Source of the DNA: Bacillota bacterium
Lineage (GTDB): Bacteria > Bacillota > Negativicutes > CTSoil-072
NCBI GenBank assembly: GCA_017889545.1
Contig: JAGFZV010000021.1
Span: forward strand, 1-52,893
Reading direction: 5' to 3'
Length of the DNA: 52,893 nucleotides
Positions 26,642 through 34,873 of this stretch are shown piece by piece. Below the pieces are notes generated by a model. That model made no database searches. It saw only the letters and a list, made by a program, of their open reading frames with translations, and was not told the origin of the DNA. The translations under genes were made by a program, and so were the position numbers. The first letter of the stretch is position 1. Each line of letters starts with the position of its first letter.

Positions 26642-26698
26642 GTGTTATCAAAAAACTATGACACATTTATATTATATACGGAGGCAAAAAAAACACAA
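26642..26698 (-). promoter_or_regulatory. hydE promoter with downstream inverted repeat
   Basis: TTGTGT (26693-26698), a 16-base spacer and TATAAT (26671-26676) on the minus strand. A 7-bp imperfect inverted repeat (26642-26648 against 26658-26664) lies just past the expected start and could be an operator. Confidence 0.6.
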
Positions 26699-26715
26699 TG
26701 CTATTAAAGAGAAAC

Positions 26716-26765
26716 GGCAAATATTAATAGTTGTTTTTTTGCAATAATAACTATTAATATTTGCC
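26716..26765. repeat. AT-rich 20-bp inverted repeat
   Basis: ggcaaatattaatagtt and its exact complement (17 perfect pairs, about 20 with a wobble) flank a 10-16-base loop. It lies between hydE and the TRAP permease gene. It has no obvious U tail and could be an operator or an mRNA 3'-end structure. Confidence 0.6.
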
Positions 26766-26774
26766 AAACACAGC

Positions 26775-26814
26775 AAATGCGAATAGCCGCCCAGAAGGAC
26801 GGCTATTCGCATTT
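26775..26814 (-). terminator. stem-loop closing the TRAP operon
   Basis: A perfect 15-bp inverted repeat (26775-26789 against 26800-26814) begins 12 bases after the TRAP permease stop. The distal arm ends in ttt on the minus strand. The U tail is short. Confidence 0.6.
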
Positions 26815-26826
26815 ATGAAATAACGA

Positions 26827-28758
26827 TCAAGCTTGCTTCTGCTTTCGTGCTTTTGCCCGTTGAATCAGGTAAATTCCAATCAAAACCGCAACGCCAATCG
26901 CATCCGTCAAAAGACCTGGATCAATAAGCATCAGTCCGGCAAAGAAGGAAACCACCCGTACAAGAGGATGTACATCAGCATACCAGTAACCGATCATCGC
27001 AACACCAAGTCCCCACATTCCGATGATGGAGGAAATGGCCGCCATAACAATTTCCGGTACGGTTGCATTAACCATTAGCAGTACAGGTGAAAATACAAAG
27101 ATATACGGAACCACGAAGGCAGCAATTGCCAGTTTTGAGGCTACTACACCGGTCTTCATAGGATTACCGCCGGAAATGCCTGACGCCGCATACGCTGCCA
27201 AAGCAACCGGCGGAGTAATGTCAGCAATAATACCAAAATAGAAAACAAACATATGCGCAGCCATCACCGGAACAGCCATTTGAATTAAAGCCGGCGCCGC
27301 AATGGTTGAAGTAATAACATAGTTTGCCGTAGTGGGAACACCCATTCCCAAGATCAAAGACGTAATCATCGTGAAGAACATCGCAGGGAGAAGCATCCCG
27401 CCGGCCAAATCAATCAGCCCGCCGGCAAGTTTTAGCCCCACACCGGTTTTTGTAACTACACCGATAATAATACCGGCAGTTGCACAGGCTACCAGAACGC
27501 CAAGCACGCCTTTCGCCCCGTTCTCCAGCCCTTCAATAATCTGGATCGGTTTCATGCGGGTCGATTTTCTAAGTGTGCTGGCAACGATGGTAATAATAAT
27601 TCCCCACAGGGCGGCTTTTGTAGGCGTCTCACCATCGATCAGCAAGTAAAGGATCGCAACCAACGGCAAGGCAAGATGTCCGCGGTTAAAAAATACTTCG
27701 CTCATTTTCGGCAGTTCGTTGCGCGGAATTCCCTTCAGCCCTTTTCGTTTCGCTTCCAAGTGAACAGCGATCCAAATCCCGGTATAATAAAGGAGCGCCG
27801 GGATCGCAGCTGCTTTCACCACATCAAGATACGGAACTCCCATGAACTCAGCCATCAGGAATGCCGCCGCACCCATAACCGGCGGCATAATCTGTCCACC
27901 GGTCGAACCAGCGGCTTCAACTCCACCGGCAAACTCTTTATTATAGCCAAGTTTTTTCATCATCGGAATCGTAAAACTGCCAACACCGACCACATTAGCG
28001 ACCGAACTTCCAGATACTGTACCCATCATGCCGCTGGCTAAAACAGTCACTTTTGCCGGACCGCCGCTGGCCCAGCCGGCAACCGCATTCGCTATATCAA
28101 TAAAAAACTTGCCCAGTCCGGTTGATTCCAAATACGCGCCAAATAAAATGAACAGGAAAATAAAGGTTGAGGATACTCCCAAAGGGATCCCAAAAACCCC
28201 TTCCGTCGTAAAATACAGGTGCGATACCAGATCCTTTGTATCTACCCCGCGATGCGACAGCATGTCCGGCAGATAAGGACCGGCAAGAGCATACAGAATA
28301 AATCCTACTGCCACAATCACCATCGGCTTTCCGACGACCCGGCGGCAGCCTTCCAAAATCAGCAGCACTCCAACAGTCCCAACCACATAATCCAACTCGG
28401 TAACGGTGCCTGCCCGTAAAACTAATTGCTGATAGGTGAAAACAACATATAGAGGAATAGCCGTACCTATAATCGACAATAGTGCATCAAAAGGATGGAC
28501 ACTTTCTCTCGACCAAGAGTGACGGGTTGGATACAATAAAAAAATCAAACACATACCAAAACTCAAATGAATAGCACGCTGCAAATGAGCATCCAAAACG
28601 CCAAAATAGGAAGTATATAATTGAAAAAAAGTAAAGCAGATTGCAATTGCTGATACGAGACGTCCCATAAAACCGGTTAAGATACGTTTATCCGCCTCAG
28701 AATCATATTTCTTCAAAATTTCATCGGCATTAAACTGTTTCTGTTCTTCTAAGTCCAA
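26827..28758 (-). CDS. TRAP transporter fused permease (TAXI type, DctQM)
   Basis: 643-residue polytopic membrane protein in which the small 4-TM (DctQ-like, about 30-180) and large 12-TM (DctM-like, about 190-600) TRAP subunits are fused, typical of TAXI-receptor systems. It couples uptake of an organic anion to a sodium gradient, taking substrate from the receptor encoded upstream. The DctM part has glycine-rich GVGSFTIPMMKKLG and MGVPTTANYVITS segments. The start is TTG with an AAAGGAGAGG site 6 bases upstream. Last gene of receptor-DUF1850-permease. The substrate is unknown. Confidence 0.92.
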   Translation of the reverse strand: MDLEEQKQFNADEILKKYDSEADKRILTGFMGRLVSAIAICFTFFQLYTSYFGVLDAHLQRAIHLSFGMCLIFLLYPTRHSWSRESVHPFDALLSIIGTAIPLYVVFTYQQLVLRAGTVTELDYVVGTVGVLLILEGCRRVVGKPMVIVAVGFILYALAGPYLPDMLSHRGVDTKDLVSHLYFTTEGVFGIPLGVSSTFIFLFILFGAYLESTGLGKFFIDIANAVAGWASGGPAKVTVLASGMMGTVSGSSVANVVGVGSFTIPMMKKLGYNKEFAGGVEAAGSTGGQIMPPVMGAAAFLMAEFMGVPYLDVVKAAAIPALLYYTGIWIAVHLEAKRKGLKGIPRNELPKMSEVFFNRGHLALPLVAILYLLIDGETPTKAALWGIIITIVASTLRKSTRMKPIQIIEGLENGAKGVLGVLVACATAGIIIGVVTKTGVGLKLAGGLIDLAGGMLLPAMFFTMITSLILGMGVPTTANYVITSTIAAPALIQMAVPVMAAHMFVFYFGIIADITPPVALAAYAASGISGGNPMKTGVVASKLAIAAFVVPYIFVFSPVLLMVNATVPEIVMAAISSIIGMWGLGVAMIGYWYADVHPLVRVVSFFAGLMLIDPGLLTDAIGVAVLIGIYLIQRAKARKQKQA

Positions 28759-28790
28759 AAATATCCTCTCCTTTCATAAAAATCAATCTC

Positions 28791-29351
28791 TTATTGCGCC
28801 GCTGAAAAGTGGCTAGGGAAAAACCAAAAATAGTCACGTTGTACATGGATGATAACCAACGCCTGATAATCAAAATATTGATATAGCAGGTAATCCTCTC
28901 CATTATGAAGCAGCGACAAGCGCGCTTCCGACCCTACACGGGCAGGAATTCGTGCAAATTCACGCCGCAAATTAGTCAAGAGAATTTTATTGTCTTTTCG
29001 TTCAAAGGTCCCTTCCTCGGGGAGGAATGGCATACCAACACCATACGATTCAAATTCTGTCGACACAAGAGTAATTTGGCCTTCATTTTCAACAACAAAA
29101 TTTTCCCAGACTGGTGTTTTATGAACAGAATGAATAAAATGCAAACTGAACGTATCGCCTTGAAACGTCGGCAAAAAGAGACTGGCTTGTCCATCGCTCT
29201 CCACTATAATCCGCAGGGGGATGTTTACCCAATAAGCTCCGGCAATCGTTAACACAATAAACAGCACTACCAAGCGTTTGGCGGCGCTGTTTTGTAAAAA
29301 AGTCACCATAACATTGAAGAAAATGCCGGGCCCGAAAAACAGTCCCGGCAT
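28791..29351 (-). CDS. DUF1850 protein of TAXI TRAP operon
   Basis: 186-residue protein with one N-terminal hydrophobic segment (about 27-45) and a beta-rich extracytoplasmic domain with FIHSVHKTPVWENF, the DUF1850 hallmark. DUF1850 genes almost always accompany TAXI TRAP genes, and the role is unknown. The start is uncertain: ATG 29351 has a GGGAG site but begins inside a hairpin (29319-29355). ATG 29309 lies after the hairpin but lacks a clear site. The gene sits between the receptor and permease genes. Confidence 0.8.
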   Translation of the reverse strand: MPGLFFGPGIFFNVMVTFLQNSAAKRLVVLFIVLTIAGAYWVNIPLRIIVESDGQASLFLPTFQGDTFSLHFIHSVHKTPVWENFVVENEGQITLVSTEFESYGVGMPFLPEEGTFERKDNKILLTNLRREFARIPARVGSEARLSLLHNGEDYLLYQYFDYQALVIIHVQRDYFWFFPSHFSAAQ

Positions 29352-29355
29352 TTTC
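29319..29355 (-). promoter_or_regulatory. hairpin overlapping the DUF1850 start
   Basis: A 12-bp stem (29319-29330 against 29344-29355) lies 14 bases after the receptor stop and covers the first codons of DUF1850. It could protect the receptor mRNA and reduce expression of the membrane subunits, as is common for abundant binding proteins. Confidence 0.6.
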
Positions 29356-29369
29356 TTACACTCCCAGTT

Positions 29370-30335
29370 TTATTTTTTGCCATTTTCTTTAAAATATTTT
29401 TCAGCGCCTGGGTGGAGCGGGATCGGCATACCTTCTAATGCAGTTTCTTTGGTAATTCCCTCACCCAATTTATGGGCGGCCTTTAATCGATCAGTATTCG
29501 CATAAATCGCTTTTGTAATTTCATAAACCAAATCCGCGCTCATGCTTTCAGGCACGACCAGCATTGCTTTTACGGCTACGGTTTGAACATCTGCCGTTTG
29601 TCCCGGATACGTATTGGCTTTTACAGTCTGTTTCGCATAAAATGGGTATTTTTTGATCAGTGCATTCGCTTTGTCCGCATCAAAGGAAAGCAAATTCACT
29701 TTCTTTTGGAACGCCAGATCCTGTACTGCTGCAGTCGGATAACCAGCGGTCAAAAAAGCAGCGTCAACATTGCCGTCTTTCAACCCATTAGACGCTTCCG
29801 CATAGGAAAGATATTGAGGAGACAAATCGTTATAAGTGAGGCCATAAACCTCTAATATTTGACGAGCGTTGGCTTCGGTTCCGCTGCCGATAGCACCAAC
29901 AGCCACTTTCTTGCCTCTTAAGTCATTGATTGATTTGATGGAGCTGTTTTCCATAACAACGATTTGAACCGTTTCGTTGTATAAAGTCGACACTCCTCTG
30001 ATCCCATCCACTTTCTTATCCTTGAACATTTCCGCACCATTGAACGCATAATATGCAGTATCATTTTGAACCATACCCAATTCGATCTTTTTGTCTTTCA
30101 GCATATTGATGTTTGCAACAGAAGCTCCCGTAGTCTGTGCAGTGGCATTCATGCCGGGAATCGCTTTGTTCAAAATTTCTGCGATAGCACCGCCCAATGG
30201 ATAATAAACCCCTGCTGTACCACCTGTTGCAATATTGACAAATTGTTTCGCGGGTTTTTTCTCTCCGCCGCCACAGCCGGCCAGTAAGCCAATAACCAAA
30301 ACCGAGCAGAGTAACACACCTAGTAGTTTTTTCAT
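29370..30335 (-). CDS. TAXI-family TRAP solute receptor (lipoprotein)
   Basis: 321-residue extracytoplasmic receptor. The signal peptide MKKLLGVLLCSVLVIGLLAGC ends at a lipobox (LAGC), so it is membrane-anchored by lipidated Cys. The mature part is a two-lobe binding fold of the TAXI family, with the early IATGGTAGVYYPLGG motif and VQNDTAYYAF. TAXI receptors bind dicarboxylates, glutamate or other carboxylates in the few studied cases. The ATG at 30335 follows AGGGGG. A TTG 18 bases upstream would precede the site. First gene of the TRAP operon. Confidence 0.93.
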   Translation of the reverse strand: MKKLLGVLLCSVLVIGLLAGCGGGEKKPAKQFVNIATGGTAGVYYPLGGAIAEILNKAIPGMNATAQTTGASVANINMLKDKKIELGMVQNDTAYYAFNGAEMFKDKKVDGIRGVSTLYNETVQIVVMENSSIKSINDLRGKKVAVGAIGSGTEANARQILEVYGLTYNDLSPQYLSYAEASNGLKDGNVDAAFLTAGYPTAAVQDLAFQKKVNLLSFDADKANALIKKYPFYAKQTVKANTYPGQTADVQTVAVKAMLVVPESMSADLVYEITKAIYANTDRLKAAHKLGEGITKETALEGMPIPLHPGAEKYFKENGKK

Positions 30336-30353
30336 AACGAGCCCCCTTATCAA

Positions 30354-30544
30354 TTTACGGAACCAGAAGCAAAAAGAACTTGCTCTCCAGATCTTTATTT
30401 ATTCCTATATTCCATGAGCGATGCTATTTCCCTTCCCGACAGAAGACTTTTTATGGTTTTTTTTAAAAAAAAATGAATTGCTTTCCATATATTTTTTTGT
30501 AAATTCACATACTATTATTTTTGTATAATTAGGTTTAGACATAA
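30354..30544 (-). other. AT-rich spacer between structured RNA and TRAP receptor gene
   Basis: About 190 bases of AT-rich sequence contain A/T homopolymer blocks near 30460-30475. No ORF with a ribosome site and no clear second promoter was found. It is either the distal leader of the TRAP operon or the region holding its own unrecognised promoter. Confidence 0.4.
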
Positions 30545-30722
30545 TGGAAGGGAGCACTTTTTAAGTGCTCCCTATTCCGATACAATTCACATTGTACGCT
30601 TCACGCTTAACGCGTGTTTAACCCTTCTATATTCAATTGTGGTTCCTCTTTCCGTGCCGTCGTGATGAAACCACCCCCTTATCTTGGGAGAAACACCCTG
30701 TGTTTCAATCATCTTTTCTTTC
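30545..30722 (-). ncRNA. structured RNA: candidate small RNA or riboswitch-like leader
   Basis: Downstream of a strong promoter (30730-30758), about 175 bases contain six consecutive hairpins: 30690-30706 (7 bp), 30674-30690 (5 bp), 30639-30674 (6-7 bp, long loop), 30602-30616 (5 bp), 30581-30596 (6 bp) and 30550-30572 (9 bp, gggagcact against agtgctccc). The last looks like a terminator but has a poor U tail. No ORF fits. I do not recognise a known riboswitch or 6S/SRP/tmRNA consensus in it. It lies 5' of the TRAP receptor gene in the same direction, so leader or independent RNA are both possible. Confidence 0.5.
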
Positions 30723-30729
30723 TGTCTTT

Positions 30730-30758
30730 ATTATAACTTAAATTATCTTAATTTTCAA
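30730..30758 (-). promoter_or_regulatory. strong promoter overlapping the 3' end of the M20 hydrolase gene
   Basis: TTGAAA (30753-30758), a 17-base spacer and a perfect TATAAT (30730-30735) on the minus strand. The -35 contains the stop codon of the upstream gene. It drives the structured RNA region and perhaps the TRAP operon. Confidence 0.78.
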
Positions 30759-32008
30759 GTTATTTTTTGGGCTACCGCCAAAACTGCTCCCAAAAGAAGA
30801 TCCACGCCTTGTTTCAACTGCAAATAATCTGTCCATTCTTCCGGACAATGGCTGCGGCCGCTCTTACTCGGAACAAATATCAAGCCGACTTCCGTTAATC
30901 CAGCCATGACCATCGCATCATGCCCGGCGCCGCTCTGCATCAATTTTGTACTGATACCCCGATCATTGCCTTCAGCCGTTAGAATGTCAATGATCCGAGG
31001 CGTCAACCGCACAGGCGCAATAGCCAATTTACACATCATTGAATAAGAAATTGCCGGATTACGCCGCATCAATAATTTAAGTTCACGTTCGATTCCCCGA
31101 ACGACAAAATTAATGTTCTCTTCTTTCTTCGAACGAATGTCAACAGTACATTCCACATTGCCTGGAACAATATTCGCAGCCCCGGGACGAGCGCTGATTT
31201 TACCAACAGTCGCCACCGTCCCATTGCCTGCACTTTTGGCAAGCCGGCCGATTTTCATAATCAGATCCGCCGCTGCAACCAACGCATCCGCCCTCATATC
31301 CATTGGCGTAGTGCCTGCGTGATCCGGCCTGCCTTGCAGAGTGATCTCCAACTGCGTGATTCCAACTACTATTTCTACTATTCCGACCGAAATGCCCGTG
31401 GCTTCTAAAATCGGTCCTTGTTCAATATGAAGTTCAAAAAATGCCCTCAACTGTCGGGGATCCCGGGCTGCACTGCCGATCAAATCCGGATCAAAACCGA
31501 ATTTGGCCATGGCATGAGCCATGCTGATTCCATCTTTATCGTTATAAGTCATCAACTCTTCCATCGATACTTTTCCCGCCATCGCCCTGCTGCCAAACAA
31601 CCCGCCGCCAAACCGTCCGCCCTCTTCTTCAACCAATGCGATAAACTCAATTGGATGCTCCGTCATCACCTGGTTTTCTTCCAGCACGCGAGCAATTTCC
31701 AATGCAGCGACTACGCCGGCCGGTCCATCAAAAGGACCACCATTCTTGACTGAATCAAAATGGGACCCTACCATCACAACCGGTGCCTGATCATTCTTAC
31801 CGGATCTGCGGCCAACAATGGCGCCGGCAGTATCTTCATACACCATCAGCCCGCATTGTTTCATGCGTTCTTTAATGTATTCCCTTGTCAAACGGTCTTC
31901 ATCCGAAAAGGAAAAACGAGTAACTCCCTGCCCCGGCGTTGCTGTATGCCGGGCCATTACTTCTAAATCTTCTTGTATCCTTTGAACTTTTGATTCTAAG
32001 AACAACAA
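30755..32008 (-). CDS. M20-family Zn amidohydrolase (allantoate / N-carbamoyl amino acid type)
   Basis: 417-residue cytoplasmic hydrolase of the M20C branch that includes allantoate amidohydrolase, N-carbamoyl-L-amino-acid hydrolase and beta-ureidopropionase. Metal-binding residues seen are His83 and Asp94 (GSHFDSVKNGGPFDG), Glu128/129 (VEEEGGRF), His194 (LHIEQGPILE) and a C-terminal His in SGAGHDAM. Which ureido compound it splits cannot be told, as no other purine or pyrimidine catabolic gene is near. The likely start is TTG (32008 or 32005) behind a run of seven G. No ATG fits. It lies 60 bases after sufB in the same direction. Confidence 0.85.
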   Translation of the reverse strand: MLFLESKVQRIQEDLEVMARHTATPGQGVTRFSFSDEDRLTREYIKERMKQCGLMVYEDTAGAIVGRRSGKNDQAPVVMVGSHFDSVKNGGPFDGPAGVVAALEIARVLEENQVMTEHPIEFIALVEEEGGRFGGGLFGSRAMAGKVSMEELMTYNDKDGISMAHAMAKFGFDPDLIGSAARDPRQLRAFFELHIEQGPILEATGISVGIVEIVVGITQLEITLQGRPDHAGTTPMDMRADALVAAADLIMKIGRLAKSAGNGTVATVGKISARPGAANIVPGNVECTVDIRSKKEENINFVVRGIERELKLLMRRNPAISYSMMCKLAIAPVRLTPRIIDILTAEGNDRGISTKLMQSGAGHDAMVMAGLTEVGLIFVPSKSGRSHCPEEWTDYLQLKQGVDLLLGAVLAVAQKIT

Positions 32009-32068
32009 TATGCCCCCCCGATAAAATTTAAATTACACACTGATAAATATGATGTTAGTTTCTCAAAG

Positions 32069-33301
32069 CTAATAAGAAGCGTGGATATCGAACTCACCTA
32101 ATGTTCTCTCAATTTCGTTGGACAAACTTTCCGGCAAACCTTCAATTTTGATGTTCAAAAAGCCCCGGACAATCGTGGCCGCTGCCTCTTCCTCCGTTAG
32201 GCCCCGCCCCATCAGATACTCAATTTCCTCCGGAGCAATCTTGCCCACAGCCGCTTCATGGCTTAATTCCGCATCCCCAACTTGCGCATCCAATTCAGGA
32301 ATAGCATAGATAACGCCTTGTTCGCCCAAAATCAGACCATGGCATTCCAGATGTCCCTTCACGCCAGCCTTATAACCGCCAAGCAGGCCGCGGTTCACAA
32401 TGGTTCCGCCGGTGCTTAACGTACGGGCAATAATTTCCGCTTTAGTGCCTGGCGCTTCCAATAATACTTTTCCACCTACATCAAGTTTTGCTCCCGGCGG
32501 AGCTACAAGAATGGTATTCATGCGCGCTACCGCTCCTTCTCCCACAAGGCGCGTCGCCGGATACATCTGAATATCATGCACTTTTTTCAAACAAATGTAA
32601 TTGGACATGTAAAGTCCGCCTTCTTCCACAATAACGCCGGTACGCGGACGGACGACAACCTCCTCGCCCCAATTGTGAATCATGGAAAAAGTCAGTTTTC
32701 CGCCTTTTTTGACAAAAAACTCACTTACGCCAATATGCACACCGCGTTTTACGTTCGGATCCACTGCACAGCCGGTAATTACATGCAATTCAGCGCCTTC
32801 TTCTACAATAATGACATTATGTACATCCTGGACCACATCATTTTCGCCAATATACAAACAAGCCTGTACCGGATAATCTACTTTTGCTCCCGGCAATGCC
32901 CGGATAAAATAACCGTGTTCATAGTGAAGCACTACACGGGCTGTATATTTATCCGCGTCTGGATTTACCGCGGTCCACATATAGTCTTTGAGCCAGTCAT
33001 GACAAGCCAGCGCAGCATCAATACCCATCACTTCAACGCCAGACGACGACACCGAGCAACTTGTTACAGAATGATCCGTCTGCACATACGTTCCCGCACG
33101 CCCCTGCCCGGCAAGATCTAGCCCGATAGCTTTCATCGTAGTCTGCTGCGGTGCAGAAAAATCAGTTAGATTTTTTACTTGTTCATGTTCCGCTACCTCA
33201 TCTTTGTAAGAAGCAAGATCAATATCCGCGCCATAAACCGCTTTTTTGTCAACTGCGGCTTTCGCTCTTTCCTCTGATGTCTTTTTATTCTTCTCAGTCA
33301 T
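32069..33301 (-). CDS. sufB: SufB/SufD-family Fe-S assembly scaffold
   Basis: 410-residue SufB/D protein. The C-terminal two-thirds is the right-handed beta-helix core typical of the scaffold (repeated VIVEEGAELHV, GVIVEEGGLYM type strands), ending with the SHEAAVGKIAPEEIEYLMGRG segment that holds the conserved SHxAxxG motif. With SufC it forms the ATP-driven complex on which Fe-S clusters are built. The N-terminal part is shorter than in full SufB. The start overlaps the sufC stop by 4 bases. SufS, SufU and a second SufD are absent here, so this looks like a two-gene minimal SUF unit. Confidence 0.88.
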   Translation of the reverse strand: MTEKNKKTSEERAKAAVDKKAVYGADIDLASYKDEVAEHEQVKNLTDFSAPQQTTMKAIGLDLAGQGRAGTYVQTDHSVTSCSVSSSGVEVMGIDAALACHDWLKDYMWTAVNPDADKYTARVVLHYEHGYFIRALPGAKVDYPVQACLYIGENDVVQDVHNVIIVEEGAELHVITGCAVDPNVKRGVHIGVSEFFVKKGGKLTFSMIHNWGEEVVVRPRTGVIVEEGGLYMSNYICLKKVHDIQMYPATRLVGEGAVARMNTILVAPPGAKLDVGGKVLLEAPGTKAEIIARTLSTGGTIVNRGLLGGYKAGVKGHLECHGLILGEQGVIYAIPELDAQVGDAELSHEAAVGKIAPEEIEYLMGRGLTEEEAAATIVRGFLNIKIEGLPESLSNEIERTLGEFDIHASY

Positions 33302-34062
33302 TGAGAGCCGCCCCCTTCCGTTGAACAGCGAATACAGTGTTGATAACCGTATTTGCTAATGCAGTCCAGCATCTCTTGAGGGTTGCCATTGCAGGAAATC
33401 GTTCCACCGTATAACACATGGCCAATATCAGCGGGAACATAATCCAGAATATGACCTGTATGGGTAATGATCAGACCAGCTTTTATTCGCTCGCGACGTT
33501 GCTGAGCGGTAGACAAGTTTTTGCGTTCCAAAATACGGTTTGCCGCTTCACCGACCAATGCAATGTTTTCCAAATCAACTCCCGATTCCGGTTCATCCAG
33601 CATCACAAAATCGGGGTTTTGAGCCATCAACTGTAAAAGCTCTGAACGTTTGATCTCTCCTCCGGAAAACCCTTCATTCGCACTACGATCCAAAAAAGCA
33701 TCCATGTTAACAGCTTTTGCTAATTCTTCAATATTAACGCTGATATCGCCGCGGGCGCAAATAGCAGCCAACTGCCTGAGCGATACGCCTCGCACCGTAG
33801 GCGGACGTTGGATCATGATGCCGATACCAAGTCTTGATCGTGCATCGACCGGCATATCCGTGATATCCTGCCCTTTGAACCAAATCTTTCCTGCCGTAAT
33901 TTTGTAACGATTAAAACCCATGATGGCCCCAAGCAAGGTAGATTTCCCAGACCCGTTAGGACCGAATAGAACGTGAACTTCACCCGGTTTAATATGGAGG
34001 TTGACATCCCGCAGTACGATACGGTCGCCAATATTTACCGCCACATGCTCCATTTTCAGCAC
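33298..34062 (-). CDS. sufC: Fe-S assembly ATPase SufC
   Basis: 254-residue ABC-type ATPase partner of SufB. Walker A is GPNGSGKST (34-42), the signature is FSGGE within EGFSGGEIKRSELL, and Walker B is FVMLDEPESGVDLE, the SufC form. The start is best placed at GTG 34062, 6 bases after an AAGGAGGG site. An in-frame ATG 9 bases later is too far, and longer upstream reading has no site. It is followed by sufB with an ATGA overlap. A promoter and a direct repeat lie upstream. Confidence 0.92.
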   Translation of the reverse strand: MLKMEHVAVNIGDRIVLRDVNLHIKPGEVHVLFGPNGSGKSTLLGAIMGFNRYKITAGKIWFKGQDITDMPVDARSRLGIGIMIQRPPTVRGVSLRQLAAICARGDISVNIEELAKAVNMDAFLDRSANEGFSGGEIKRSELLQLMAQNPDFVMLDEPESGVDLENIALVGEAANRILERKNLSTAQQRRERIKAGLIITHTGHILDYVPADIGHVLYGGTISCNGNPQEMLDCISKYGYQHCIRCSTEGGGSQ

Positions 34063-34125
34063 ATTTATCCCTCCTTTTTTGCTCCGGTCTTCGAAACATC
34101 CTAGAAACGACACTATATACCTGCA

Positions 34126-34172
34126 TTTATTTAGTCTTTATGTTTATTTAGTATATTCTACTGCGAAGTCAA
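34126..34172 (-). promoter_or_regulatory. sufCB promoter with tandem ACTAAATAAA repeats
   Basis: TTGACT (34167-34172) and TAAATA (34145-34150), spaced 16 on the minus strand. ACTAAATAAA occurs twice with 17-bp period (34143-34152 and 34126-34135), overlapping the -10 and the start region. The repeats could bind an Fe-S regulator. Confidence 0.5.
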
Positions 34173-34205
34173 CATTCCTTTAATGAAGCATCCTTTAAGG
34201 AGTAG

Positions 34206-34826
34206 TTATGGCCGGGCTACAATCAGTTTTAATATGTCAAAGAATAAATTTTCAACTGATTCAATATGCAATCCGGCCGCCGTAATATTTTCCATTGTCC
34301 GCCTGTTAATATTTGCTCCTACCAAGTGCAGAGACACGGTGTTTAAACGATCCATAAGCCATCCAACAAGCGGATTTGCACTGCGCATATGTTCCACCAA
34401 AACAATTTTCCCTTCCGGTTTGCACACTCGCCCGATTTCCCGCAGTCCGGCAACCGGATTGGGAACGGAGCAAAAAACGCAGGTCGCGATAACAGAATCA
34501 AACGTTCCATCGGGAAAATCCATGTGTTCTGCATCCATTTCCAGCAATGTTACCGGTACTGGTGACATTGAAACTTTTTTGCGCGCCCGGGCCAGCATGC
34601 CCGGACTGAAGTCAATCCCCGTCACCGTAGAACCGGCAGGATAATACGGGAAATTGGCGCCGGTACCTACTCCGACTTCTAAAATATTGCCGGACACCAG
34701 AGAAAAAGCGCGCCGATGCGTGTCATTTGAACCAACATACGTCATCGCATCAAAAAATGCCGACGTCCGATTATAGCGTTTTTTTATAATTTCAGTTTGT
34801 CCCGAACTCTTGTCGTTTGCCTTCAT
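34206..34826 (-). CDS. class I SAM-dependent methyltransferase
   Basis: 206-residue Rossmann-fold methyltransferase. Motif I is LEVGVGTGANFP (49-60), an acidic residue follows in VTGIDFS, and DAEHMDFPDGTFD and EHMRS are the later motifs. It resembles the PmtA/METTL7-like group acting on lipids or small molecules more than MenG/UbiE, so despite the nearby men genes I do not call it menaquinone methylase. The ATG at 34826 has GGATGGAG upstream. A longer frame to 34919 would overlap the DUF169 gene and is rejected. Confidence 0.83.
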   Translation of the reverse strand: MKANDKSSGQTEIIKKRYNRTSAFFDAMTYVGSNDTHRRAFSLVSGNILEVGVGTGANFPYYPAGSTVTGIDFSPGMLARARKKVSMSPVPVTLLEMDAEHMDFPDGTFDSVIATCVFCSVPNPVAGLREIGRVCKPEGKIVLVEHMRSANPLVGWLMDRLNTVSLHLVGANINRRTMENITAAGLHIESVENLFFDILKLIVARP

Positions 34827-34873
34827 AGATCTCCATCCTTTCGAAGTCGTGCCGACATTCGGAAACCATATTT

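Noticed and set aside
34206-34826. menG (demethylmenaquinone methyltransferase)
   Set aside because: Near the men operon, but the motifs resemble PmtA/METTL7-like methylases more than MenG/UbiE and it is separated from the men genes by three unrelated genes.
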